The notes below the pieces were generated by a model that was given only the letters and a program-made list of their open reading frames with translations, made no database searches and was not told where the DNA came from. Below are positions 51,280 to 59,185 of a stretch of DNA of 64,000 bases, piece after piece; the first letter of the stretch is position 1; every line of letters begins with the position of its first letter. A program made the position numbers and the translations under genes. This DNA comes from Parapusillimonas sp013416435 (lineage in GTDB: Bacteria; Pseudomonadota; Gammaproteobacteria; Burkholderiales; Burkholderiaceae_B). The stretch is taken from assembly GCF_052180245.1 (NCBI RefSeq), contig NZ_CP197474.1, forward strand, positions 3,100,001 through 3,164,000, given 5' to 3'.

Positions 51280-54177
51280 ATGATCTCGCACAGCCAGATC
51301 TATCGCGCCCGCGCGTCCCTTGCAACCCACTACTACGCCGATCAAGCCGATGATTACTACAGCCGTGACGGCAACGCCGCCACGTGGCAAGGCGAAGGCG
51401 CTCGACGTCTGGGGGCCATCGGTGAAATCGACCCTCAACGCTTCAAAGCCATGCTGCAGGGCGATTTTGGCCGTGGCGTCGCAGCCGGCAGGTCAATCCG
51501 CAAAGATGCCAAAGCTCGCGCCGCCCTCGATCTGACCTTCGGCGCACCTAAAAGCATCACCCTGCAGGCCTTGATCGGTGGCGACGAACGCCTGATTCAC
51601 GCCAACGATAAAGCGGTCGCCTCGGCTCTCGTCTATGTCGAACAGCACCTAACCATGGGCCGTCGCAAGGAAAACGGCAAGTCAAGGGTAGAACACACAG
51701 GCAATCTCATTATTGCCAAGTTCCGCCACGAAACCGCACGCCCCACCGAAGGCGCTGCCCCCGATCCTCATCTGCACATTCACGCCCTACTGATGAATTT
51801 GACTCAGCGGGTCGACGGCAGTTGGGTAGCGTTGTCCAATGAAGAAATCTTCAAGCTGCTGCGCGTGACGGACTCGATCTACCAGGCGGAACTGGAACGC
51901 AATGTCCGTGCGCTGGGGTACGCGGTTCGCCATGAAAAAAGCCATATCGAACTGGCCCATATCAGCCGTGAGCAGATCGAGTTTTTCAGTAAACGCAGCG
52001 CCGGCATCACGGCTGAACTATCTGCACGTGGCACCAGTCGTGAAGCCGCCCCTCACGCCCTACGTCAAGGCATCACTCTAGCCCACCGCCAGGCGAAGAC
52101 ACAGGAACTCAATCGAACGGAACTGTATCGGCAATGGCGTGACGCCGCTACAGCTATCGGGATGCAGTTTGACCATGCCAACCAACAAGCGGATATCCAG
52201 CCGACACAGGAATTGGAGCATCGATCCGATTTGGTGGCTCAAGCCTCACTGAACTGGTCGATCCAACATCTGGCCGAAAGGGAATCCGTCATGCCTCTGG
52301 CGGATTTGCTGCAAAACGCCGTTCGCCATGCCGGTGGCCATACGGATATCACAGCCATTCAGGCAGCGATCCAGGAACGTGTGGCGTCCGGCGCATTGAT
52401 CCGGGAAGCACCGCACTACCGCAGCACTCTAGACATGCAAGACCTTCCTTTGACGCGCGAAGGCTGGGCTGCAGAAGTCATACGTCTGCGCGGCCTGCCT
52501 CAGGACACCGCCCTGCAACTAGTTGATCAGGCCATTGCCGAAGGACGCCTGTTGATGGAAAGCCCACGCTATGCAACCCGAAAGGCCTTTGAGGTTGAAT
52601 TCAGAATAATGGCCGCCGAACATGCTGGCCGCTGTGCCTGGCACGCCACAATTACCGACACCAGTGCCGAAAGCAGCCTGGACACACGCCTGACGCCAGG
52701 CCAGCGCGAGGCCGTCATGTTGATCACGACCGGCTCCGATCAAATCACCGGTATCCAGGGCCTGGCTGGCACGGGTAAATCCTTCGCTCTGCAAAATGCA
52801 CAAGCCATCCTGCAACAACAGGGTCATGCCATGGCATCCCTAGCCCCCTACGGGAACATGGTTCGTAATCTGCGCGAAGATGGCATACCGGCCAACACGA
52901 TTGCATCGGTACTTTCTGCGTCTGACAAACGCCCCTTCATCAACACCCTGGGGCCGAAAACCGTCGTAGTGATTGACGAAGCTGGGGTCGTGCCCGTGCG
53001 CCAGGTGGACAAGCTGCTGGCACTCATTCAACCAACAGGCGCTAAAGTAGTCTTGCTGGGCGACACCGCCCAGACCAAGGCCATCGAGGCAGGCCGCGCG
53101 TTTGCCATGCTTCAGGAAAGCGGCATGAAAACCGTATTGATGGCGGACATCCAGCGACAACGCTCTGAACGGCTACGCCAAGCAGTGCAGCTCGCCGCCG
53201 AAGGCCAAGCCAGCCGATCCCTACCGCTCCTAGATCAGGTGCTTAGCATCCCGGATCAATTCACTACTGACGAGCATGGCCACAAAAGCCGGGACAGTTC
53301 CGCACGATATGAAGCTATTGCCCAAGCCTATGTACAGCTTCCAGCGGCAGACCAAGCGGGCACCATCGTGGTGACTGGAACCAACTCGTCTCGCGTAGCC
53401 ATCAATGAACGGATCCACGCCCTGCTCGGCCTGGAAGGAAAAGGGTACCGATGCCAACTGCTGACTCGCCATGACACCACTCGCGCAGAGCGCAGTGTCG
53501 CCCGGTATTACACCGTTGGCGACATTGTCGTTCCGGAACGGGATTACCAGTGCGGTCTGAAACGCGGCGAGCTGTACAGTGTCACCAGCAGCACGCGCCA
53601 TGACCGCATCACCGTGGAACCGCTCAAGCCCAGCCCAACCCATGCCGAACCCATAGAGATCATCCCGAAAACCATGTCCAAGCTATCGGTCTACCACCTG
53701 AGCCGGGCAGAGCTGTCTGTGGGCGACCATGTCCGCATCACACGCAACGATGCCCAGAACGACCTAGTCAACGGCCAATTGGCGAAAGTCGCGGCGATTG
53801 ATGCAAGCAGCGTCACCATCGAAACCAACGGTCGCCGCGTGCAGCTATCCACAGATCGACCGCTACACATGGACTATGCGTACACCACCACCGCGCATAG
53901 CGCCCAGGGTTTGACCTGCGACCGGGTGCTTTACAACGCTGAAAGTTTCAGCCGCACGACCGCCCAGGACACCTACTATGTCAGCATTTCTCGTGAGCGG
54001 CACGAAATTGTGGCATTTACAGATGATGCATCCAAGCTGCCCCAACGCGTGGATCGCCTGACATATAAAGGCTTAGCTCATGACCTGCAGCAGATGGCGG
54101 CACATGAGCTGGAGCAAGGAAAGAACGAGCTTGGCACAGCGCCCCTGAAAGCGGAATCCGAGTTGGACATTGCATGA
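51280..54177 (+). CDS. MobF conjugative relaxase-helicase (TrwC/TraA-like)
   Basis: This 965-residue enzyme nicks oriT, stays covalently bound to the 5' end and unwinds the transferred strand. The N-terminal relaxase domain (about 1-290) has the double tyrosine pairs in THYYADQADDYYSRDG and the metal-binding His triad DPHLHIHALL. The C-terminal RecD-like helicase has Walker A GLAGTGKSFAL near 495 and Walker B VVVIDEAGVV near 570. The start at 51280 follows GGAGC; five more residues are possible upstream. It is shorter than F TraI and like R388 TrwC in size. Confidence 0.93.
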   Translation: MISHSQIYRARASLATHYYADQADDYYSRDGNAATWQGEGARRLGAIGEIDPQRFKAMLQGDFGRGVAAGRSIRKDAKARAALDLTFGAPKSITLQALIGGDERLIHANDKAVASALVYVEQHLTMGRRKENGKSRVEHTGNLIIAKFRHETARPTEGAAPDPHLHIHALLMNLTQRVDGSWVALSNEEIFKLLRVTDSIYQAELERNVRALGYAVRHEKSHIELAHISREQIEFFSKRSAGITAELSARGTSREAAPHALRQGITLAHRQAKTQELNRTELYRQWRDAATAIGMQFDHANQQADIQPTQELEHRSDLVAQASLNWSIQHLAERESVMPLADLLQNAVRHAGGHTDITAIQAAIQERVASGALIREAPHYRSTLDMQDLPLTREGWAAEVIRLRGLPQDTALQLVDQAIAEGRLLMESPRYATRKAFEVEFRIMAAEHAGRCAWHATITDTSAESSLDTRLTPGQREAVMLITTGSDQITGIQGLAGTGKSFALQNAQAILQQQGHAMASLAPYGNMVRNLREDGIPANTIASVLSASDKRPFINTLGPKTVVVIDEAGVVPVRQVDKLLALIQPTGAKVVLLGDTAQTKAIEAGRAFAMLQESGMKTVLMADIQRQRSERLRQAVQLAAEGQASRSLPLLDQVLSIPDQFTTDEHGHKSRDSSARYEAIAQAYVQLPAADQAGTIVVTGTNSSRVAINERIHALLGLEGKGYRCQLLTRHDTTRAERSVARYYTVGDIVVPERDYQCGLKRGELYSVTSSTRHDRITVEPLKPSPTHAEPIEIIPKTMSKLSVYHLSRAELSVGDHVRITRNDAQNDLVNGQLAKVAAIDASSVTIETNGRRVQLSTDRPLHMDYAYTTTAHSAQGLTCDRVLYNAESFSRTTAQDTYYVSISRERHEIVAFTDDASKLPQRVDRLTYKGLAHDLQQMAAHELEQGKNELGTAPLKAESELDIA

Positions 54178-54221
54178 TTTCCAAGATCGCCCATCAGTTC
54201 AGGCACCTGTGCCCTATCTGG

Positions 54222-54259
54222 AGGCGTCTCAGAAATCGAAAAAAAAATCGTACGCTAAG
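54222..54259. mobile_element. Tn501/Tn3-family terminal inverted repeat of a mercury transposon
   Basis: The 38-base sequence ends AAAAAATCGTACGCTAAG, identical to the inner end of the Tn501 terminal repeat, with a GTCTCAGAAATCG section resembling Tn21-type ends. It lies 45 bases after the relaxase stop and 18 bases before the merR end, exactly where the left end of a mer transposon is expected. No matching right end was found. Confidence 0.75.
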
Positions 54260-54277
54260 GCGCGCGACAGCTTTGAC

Positions 54278-54685
54278 CTAGCAGCAGTGCAACGCTGCAA
54301 TCAACGGGCAGGAAACATTGCCGTGGTGCGCACTGCACTCGCTCACTAACTTCGACAGCGCTGCTTCCATTCGCGTGAGGTCCGCCATGCGTGCGCGCAC
54401 ATCGGCCAGCCGGTGGGCGGCCAGTTCGGCCGCCTCGCTGCAATGGGTGCCATCCTCCAGTTTCAGGAGCTGGCCAACCTCATCCAGGCTGAATCCTAAG
54501 CGCTGGGCTGATTTCACGAACGTCACCCGCGCCACGTCCGCCTGCCCGTAGCGGCGGATCCTCCCATAAGGCCGCTCTGGCTGGGACAGCAAACCCTTGC
54601 GTTGATAAAAGCGGATTGTCTCTACATTGACCCCGGCTGCCTTGGCGAAGGCACCAATGGTTAGATTCTCTTGAGCGCTCTGCAC
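54278..54685 (-). CDS. merR: Mercuric resistance regulator MerR
   Basis: This Hg(II)-sensing activator/repressor of the mer operon has 135 residues. The N-terminal winged helix begins ENLTIGAFAKAAGVNVETIRFYQRKGLL. Metal-binding cysteines appear in GTHCSEAAE and in CSAHHGNVSC (three Cys as in Tn501 MerR). It starts with GTG and is divergent from merT. The operator/promoter at 54690-54720 lies between them. Confidence 0.95.
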   Translation of the reverse strand: MQSAQENLTIGAFAKAAGVNVETIRFYQRKGLLSQPERPYGRIRRYGQADVARVTFVKSAQRLGFSLDEVGQLLKLEDGTHCSEAAELAAHRLADVRARMADLTRMEAALSKLVSECSAHHGNVSCPLIAALHCC

Positions 54686-54689
54686 GGCC

Positions 54690-54720
54690 TTGACTCCGTA
54701 GTTGACTACGGAAGTAACAT
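54690..54720 (+). promoter_or_regulatory. merT promoter and MerR operator
   Basis: -35 TTGACT (54690-54695) and -10 TAACAT (54715-54720) are separated by a 19-bp spacer, the over-long spacing that MerR-Hg corrects by DNA distortion. The spacer holds the perfect dyad CCGTAG and CTACGG with TTGA between (54696-54711). Confidence 0.9.
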
Positions 54721-54755
54721 TACAGCATCAAGCGAAGACTCGGAAGGAAAACCTT

Positions 54756-55106
54756 ATGTCGGAACCCAAGAGCGGTCGCGGCGCGTTGGCCGCTGGCGGT
54801 CTCGCGACCATCTTGGCCTCAACGTGCTGCCTCGGCCCGCTCGTCTTGGTCGCTCTCGGCTTCTCGGGCGCATGGATTGGCAACCTGACCGTGCTGGAGC
54901 CGTACCGGCCAATCTTCATCGTCGTAGCGCTCATCGCGCTGTTCTTCGCCGGGCGCAGCATCTTCCGACCGCCCCATGCCTGCAAGCCCGGCGACGTTTG
55001 CGCCTCACCCCAAGTCCGGACAGCCTACAAGGTGATTTTCTGGATCGTGTCCACCCTGGTCCTGGTGGCCCTCGTTTTCCCCTACGTCCTGCCGCTGTTC
55101 TATTGA
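54756..55106 (+). CDS. merT: Mercuric ion transporter MerT
   Basis: This 116-residue inner-membrane protein takes Hg(II) from MerP into the cytoplasm for reduction. It has three helices; the Cys pair in ILASTCCLGPLVLVALG (first helix) and the cytoplasmic pair HACKPGDVCA are present. The start at 54756 follows AAGGAA; a longer reading would run into the operator. No merC is present between merP and merA. Confidence 0.95.
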   Translation: MSEPKSGRGALAAGGLATILASTCCLGPLVLVALGFSGAWIGNLTVLEPYRPIFIVVALIALFFAGRSIFRPPHACKPGDVCASPQVRTAYKVIFWIVSTLVLVALVFPYVLPLFY

Positions 55107-55118
55107 AAGGAAATCCTC

Positions 55119-55397
55119 ATGAGAAAACTCACTGTCCTGTTCGCCATTGCCACTGCGCTTTCCTCCCCGGCTTGGGCGGCCGATAAGTTGGTAACGCTGT
55201 CCATTCCAGGCATGACATGCGGCGCTTGCCCGATCACTGTGCGCACTGCACTCAACCGCATACCTGGCGTGGAGAAGATTGGCATCGACGAGGCGCACAA
55301 GCTAGTCAGTGTCACCTATGATGACAGCAAGACCAACGTACAGGCTCTGGTTGAAGCGACCAAGGACGCTGGCTATCCCTCCAGCGCCAAACAGTAG
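55119..55397 (+). CDS. merP: Periplasmic mercuric ion-binding protein MerP
   Basis: This 92-residue precursor has a signal peptide (about 1-20, ending AWAAD) and one heavy-metal-associated fold with GMTCGACPITV carrying both Hg ligands. The usual Ser between the cysteines is Gly here. It lies 12 bases after merT and just before merA. It scavenges Hg(II) in the periplasm and hands it to MerT. Confidence 0.95.
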   Translation: MRKLTVLFAIATALSSPAWAADKLVTLSIPGMTCGACPITVRTALNRIPGVEKIGIDEAHKLVSVTYDDSKTNVQALVEATKDAGYPSSAKQ

Positions 55398-55405
55398 GGA
55401 TGGCT

Positions 55406-57094
55406 ATGACCGAAACCGCATCTCTTCACATCGAAGGCATGGCCTGCACGTCATGCGCCGAGCACGTCCAGGAGGCTTTGAAGAACGTGTCCGGCGTACG
55501 CTCGGCCTCGGTGTCCTATGCGCAACGGCAAGCCGACATTGAGGCGGACGCAGGCGTGAGCGTGGCCACGCTGGTTGGCGCAGTGGCCACGCTCGGCTAT
55601 CGCGCACGGATTGCCGATATGCCGAACAAGCCTACCGGCCTGCTGAACAAGGCGCTGGGCCGGCTCGGTGGAGAAACGAAGCATGAAGGCAGTGAGCAAG
55701 CACTGCACGTGACCGTAATCGGCAGCGGCGGCGCGGCGATGGCGGCAGCATTGAAAGCTGTGGAGCGTGGGGCGCGCGTGACGCTGATCGAGCGCGGCAC
55801 CATTGGCGGCACCTGCGTCAATGTGGGCTGCGTGCCCTCCAAGATCATGATCCGGGCCGCGCATATCGCCCACCTGCGTCGCGAAAGCCCATTCGATGAA
55901 GGTCTGCCTGCCGTAGCGCCTGCCGTACTGCGCGAGCGTCTACTGGCCCAGCAACAAGGCCGAGTCGAAGAACTGCGCCACGCCAAGTACGAAGGCATCC
56001 TAGCGAGCACCCCGGCCATCACGCAGCTAGCGGGCGAAGCTCGGTTCAAGGACGGGCGTACACTAACCGTGGCAACCGATGACGGCAGCACGCGCGAAGT
56101 GACCTTCGACAGTTGCCTGATCGCTACCGGCGCGGGTCCAGCGATCCCGCCGATCCCCCGCTTGAAGGACACGCCGTACTGGACGTCTACCGAGGCGCTG
56201 GCGAGCGATACGATCCCCGAGCGGTTGGCCGTCATCGGCTCGTCGGTGGTGGCGGTGGAGTTAGCACAAGCCTTTGCACGACTAGGCAGCCAGGTCACGA
56301 TTCTGGCGCGCAGCACGCTATTCTTCCGCGAAGACCCGGCCATTGGCGAAGCCTTAGCAAACGCCTTCCGTGCCGAGGGCATCGAGGTGCTGGAGCACAC
56401 CCAGGCGAGCCAGGTCGCCTACGCGGACGGGGAATTCGTGCTTACCACCGGGCATGGTGAGTTGCACGCCGACAAGCTGCTCATCGCCACGGGTCGCGCA
56501 CCGAACACCGGCAACTTGAACCTCGAAGCGACGGGCATCGAGGTGAACACGCAAGGGGCCATCGTCATCGACCGCACCATGCGCACCAGCGCGCCGCACA
56601 TCTATGCGGCCGGCGACTGCACCGACCAGCCGCAGTTCGTCTATGTAGCGGCGGCGGCCGGCACGCGCGCAGCGGTCAACATGATCGGCGGCAATGCTGA
56701 GCTGGACCTGACGACGATGCCAACGGTGGTGTTCACCGATCCGCAGGTGGCGACTGTGGGCTACAGCGAGGCGCAAGCGCACCACCACGGTATCGAGACC
56801 GACAGCCGCACACTCACCCTCGACAACGTGCCGCGTGCGCTCGCCAACTTCGACACGCGCGGCTTCATCAAGCTTGTGGTGGAGGCCGGCTCGGGGCGGT
56901 TGATCGGGGTGCAGGCGGTGGCTCCAGAAGCGGGCGAACTGATCCAGACGGCCGCGTTGGCGATCCGCCACCGGATGACCGTGCAGGAGCTGGCCGACCA
57001 GTTGTTCCCGTATCTCACGATGGTCGAAGGGCTGAAACTCGCGGCGCAGACTTTCAGCAAGGACGTATCGCGCTTGTCCTGCTGCGCCGGGTGA
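55406..57094 (+). CDS. merA: Mercuric reductase MerA
   Basis: This NADPH-dependent flavoenzyme reduces Hg(II) to volatile Hg(0). It has an N-terminal metal-binding domain with GMACTSCAEH, an FAD fold (VIGSGGAAMAAALKAVERG), the redox-active pair in GGTCVNVGCVPSK, an NADPH fold (LAVIGSSVVAVELAQAF) and the C-terminal vicinal Cys pair in RLSCCAG. ATG 55406 has AGGGA six bases upstream; ATG 55400 would add two residues. Full-length (562 residues) and intact. Confidence 0.95.
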   Translation: MTETASLHIEGMACTSCAEHVQEALKNVSGVRSASVSYAQRQADIEADAGVSVATLVGAVATLGYRARIADMPNKPTGLLNKALGRLGGETKHEGSEQALHVTVIGSGGAAMAAALKAVERGARVTLIERGTIGGTCVNVGCVPSKIMIRAAHIAHLRRESPFDEGLPAVAPAVLRERLLAQQQGRVEELRHAKYEGILASTPAITQLAGEARFKDGRTLTVATDDGSTREVTFDSCLIATGAGPAIPPIPRLKDTPYWTSTEALASDTIPERLAVIGSSVVAVELAQAFARLGSQVTILARSTLFFREDPAIGEALANAFRAEGIEVLEHTQASQVAYADGEFVLTTGHGELHADKLLIATGRAPNTGNLNLEATGIEVNTQGAIVIDRTMRTSAPHIYAAGDCTDQPQFVYVAAAAGTRAAVNMIGGNAELDLTTMPTVVFTDPQVATVGYSEAQAHHHGIETDSRTLTLDNVPRALANFDTRGFIKLVVEAGSGRLIGVQAVAPEAGELIQTAALAIRHRMTVQELADQLFPYLTMVEGLKLAAQTFSKDVSRLSCCAG

Positions 57095-57111
57095 GGAAAA
57101 GGAGGTGTTCG

Positions 57112-57174
57112 ATGACCGCCTACACGTTATCCCGCCTGCCCATACGTCGTAATGAATCTGTCCAGAAGAATTGA
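57112..57174 (+). pseudogene. merD: Truncated merD
   Basis: After a GGAGGTG ribosome site, ATG 57112 reads MTAYTLSRL, the conserved MerD N-terminus. After 57138 the frame becomes unrelated (PIRRNESVQKN, stop). Full MerD is about 120 residues. This marks where the mercury transposon was cut, removing merD, merE and any tnp genes. Confidence 0.75.
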
Positions 57175-57681
57175 TGGAACGCGCTCAGTCCCAGGACGCA
57201 GCCCTCTAGTAGATCTATTGCGGCGATCATGTAATCCCATCACAGCCCATATGCAATCATGGCGTGGCGCTCATGCAGCTTTGATGCTGTCACAGTGCAG
57301 AAGGAAAGCTGTCGATTTGTAGTCATAGTGTTGGGGCCATATGGTCGCCACCCCGTCTACGCACCAGAAGGCCACGACCGTAGCCTCAACCCTCCCCGCC
57401 ATATCAAAGCCTTACACCAGTTTGTTGCTCTGTCTGTCCTACGACGGCGCACGTGACCGTTTTCCTGCAAGCATTTGATAAATAAGATCCTTCCTCACCC
57501 CGTCAGGGGTGCGTCTTGTGTGGCACTTTTAAGGCCACAAATGAGCGACAGCGAATTGGGGGATTTATAAGTGCCAGCCAGATCGAAGATCTGGCAACGT
57601 CATCAGTCAGGGACCCATCGAAGATGGGACACCAAACTTGCTCAGTTGATATCCGAGGCATGGGTTCTGTCACAATAAAGC
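57142..57681. other. Junction region after the mer module, no intact gene
   Basis: About 540 bases hold no gene I can support. Notable are a hairpin CACCCC/GGGGTG (57496-57511) and two tandem hairpins at 57577-57628 that share an ATC-GAA-GAT tip, just before the SRAP gene. No second transposon end or transposase fragment was recognised. Confidence 0.5.
57577..57628 (+). repeat. Two tandem hairpins with GAA loops
   Basis: GCCAGATC/GATCTGGC (57577-57595) and CCCATC/GATGGG (57614-57628) both enclose GAA, giving the same ATC-GAA-GAT tip. They lie 54 to 105 bases before the SRAP start and may be in its 5' UTR. Confidence 0.45.
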
Positions 57682-58380
57682 ATGTGCAATCGCTATGTGA
57701 CACCGAGCCGGGCCGAAATTGAGAGGTTTTGGCATATTGGAAACCGGAACCAGCCTCGATGGTGGGAGGCTGCCGTTCACCCTCGTGCCGCCGGCCCATT
57801 TGTCCGGGCACACGATATCGGGCGTGATCTGGTAGTCGGCCAGTGGGCGCTTATTCCGCACTTTGCCAAGTCGGCGAAGCTGCCATATCAGACAAATAAC
57901 GCTCGTTCAGAAGAGTTGACCAGCAAGGCAAGCTATCGCCAACCCTGGCAGCTCGGCCAACGCTGTATTATCCCGGCGATGTCTTTCGACGAGCCTTGCT
58001 GGGAAACTGGCCGCAACGTGTGGTGGCAATTCCGACGGTCAGACGGTGCCCCTTGGGGCTTGGCTGGTCTGTGGAACACCTGGACCGATCCGGCAACGGG
58101 CGAAGTATTGGAAAGCTACACGATGCTCACGATCAACGCCGATGCACATCCGTTGATGCGTCGGATGCACAAGCCTGACCCGACGAAGTCAGCCACTGCC
58201 CAAGACAAGCGCTCAGTCATTCCAATCGGAGTGAGTGATGTCGATTGTTGGCTGACAGGCTCAGTCGAGGAGGCTAGCAGCCTCTTGCGCTTGGCACCGG
58301 AAGATATTTTCGATGCCAAGCCTGTCGAGGTGCCTTCGCTGGGCGGTGCAAACGCCATCACCCAACAGGCGCTGTGGTAG
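57682..58380 (+). CDS. SOS response-associated peptidase (SRAP/YedK-HMCES family)
   Basis: SRAP proteins crosslink covalently to abasic sites in single-stranded DNA through the N-terminal Cys, shielding them. The 232-residue product begins MCNRY, so after Met removal Cys is residue 1. The active-site Asn/Glu region NARSEEL and the His in ADAHPLMRRMH are present. A central Trp-rich segment (WALIPHFAKS, WWQF) binds ssDNA. It is adjacent to SSB and RadC in a plasmid-type region, consistent with protecting incoming single-stranded DNA. Confidence 0.92.
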   Translation: MCNRYVTPSRAEIERFWHIGNRNQPRWWEAAVHPRAAGPFVRAHDIGRDLVVGQWALIPHFAKSAKLPYQTNNARSEELTSKASYRQPWQLGQRCIIPAMSFDEPCWETGRNVWWQFRRSDGAPWGLAGLWNTWTDPATGEVLESYTMLTINADAHPLMRRMHKPDPTKSATAQDKRSVIPIGVSDVDCWLTGSVEEASSLLRLAPEDIFDAKPVEVPSLGGANAITQQALW

Positions 58381-58578
58381 CTACTCCGACATTTTTAACG
58401 ATAGCTTTACGGTCTGAGACACTGTCATTCCGTCGTCCCAGGCAGACGCCAGGACGTCGTCACTCTGTACTTCCTGTGCCTCTATCATCGCCTGAGCATC
58501 TGACCATGTCATGTTGCCCTGCTCACTGAGCAAATCATATACAGCGCTTTCCCAATCGTTTCGTGGTTCGGCTGGCAT
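58381..58578 (-). CDS. Small hypothetical protein
   Basis: This is a 65-residue acidic protein (MPAEPRNDWESAVYDLLSEQ, MTWSDAQAMIEAQEVQSDDV). It is preceded by a good GGGAGA ribosome site, which sets the start at 58578 rather than 58611. It is convergent with the SRAP gene, the two ends abutting, and lies 51 bases after ssb on the same strand. No family recognised; DNA-mimic or regulator roles are guesses only. Confidence 0.55.
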   Translation of the reverse strand: MPAEPRNDWESAVYDLLSEQGNMTWSDAQAMIEAQEVQSDDVLASAWDDGMTVSQTVKLSLKMSE

Positions 58579-58629
58579 TCTGTTCTCCCGTCTTAATGGA
58601 TGCCCCAGCAAAAGCCGGGGCAGTCCTTC

Positions 58630-59109
58630 TTACATGCAAAGCCAGCTGCGTCCTGCACCTGCCAGATTGAACGGAATATCATCGGCCACGACAGCACCAC
58701 CAGCCGTAGATGCAGGGGCTGCTGCCGCCTTACGGGCTGCAGGCTTAGCTGAAGGGGCCTGGCCGTCTGCACCACGGCCCCCGAGCATCTGCATTTCCTC
58801 GGCTACGATCTCGGTACTGTAGCGGTCAGCGCCAGTTTCCTTATCCTGCCATTTTCTGGTTTTCAAGCGCCCTTCTATATAGACCGCACTACCCTGGCGC
58901 AAGTATTCTCCGGCGATTTCTGCCAAGCGGTTATAGAACACAATCCGATGCCATTCGGTTTCTTCTCGTTTCTCGCCTGTCGCCTTGTCTTTCCAGTTTG
59001 TCGATGTTGCAACGGAAATGGTGCAGATCCCGACTCCATCCGCGCTATAGCGGATCTCTGGACCACGGCCCAAGTTGCCGATAATGATGACTTTGTTGAC
59101 TGATGCCAT
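58630..59109 (-). CDS. ssb: Single-stranded DNA-binding protein (plasmid type)
   Basis: This 159-residue protein has an N-terminal OB fold (MASVNKVIIIGNLGRGPEIR, WHRIVFYNRLAEIAGEYLRQG, VYIEGRLKTRKWQDKETG) typical of SSB. An Ala/Pro-rich linker leads to the acidic tip DDIPF. Unusually, the tip is not terminal: 11 more residues (NLAGAGRSWLCM with the final Met) follow before the stop. Such tips normally end the protein and recruit partners, so the tail may alter function or reflect a lost stop codon. Confidence 0.92.
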   Translation of the reverse strand: MASVNKVIIIGNLGRGPEIRYSADGVGICTISVATSTNWKDKATGEKREETEWHRIVFYNRLAEIAGEYLRQGSAVYIEGRLKTRKWQDKETGADRYSTEIVAEEMQMLGGRGADGQAPSAKPAARKAAAAPASTAGGAVVADDIPFNLAGAGRSWLCM

Positions 59110-59153
59110 GTTGTTGCTCCTGGTAGTGGTTCGGCGTGCTGGCCGACAAATTT

Positions 59154-59177
59154 CCCAGGCCGATAAAGCGGCCTGGG
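59154..59177 (-). terminator. Hairpin downstream of the DUF3560 gene
   Basis: CCCAGGCCG and CGGCCTGGG form a 9-bp perfect stem (6-base loop) between the DUF3560 gene and ssb, on the minus strand followed by AAATTT rather than a U run. A weak terminator or a processing/stability element. Confidence 0.5.
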
Positions 59178-59185
59178 GCTTCGGT

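Noticed and set aside
57142..57681. Transposase remnant or second transposon end after merA
   Set aside because: I found no frame resembling a transposase or resolvase and no match to the terminal repeat seen at 54222-54259.
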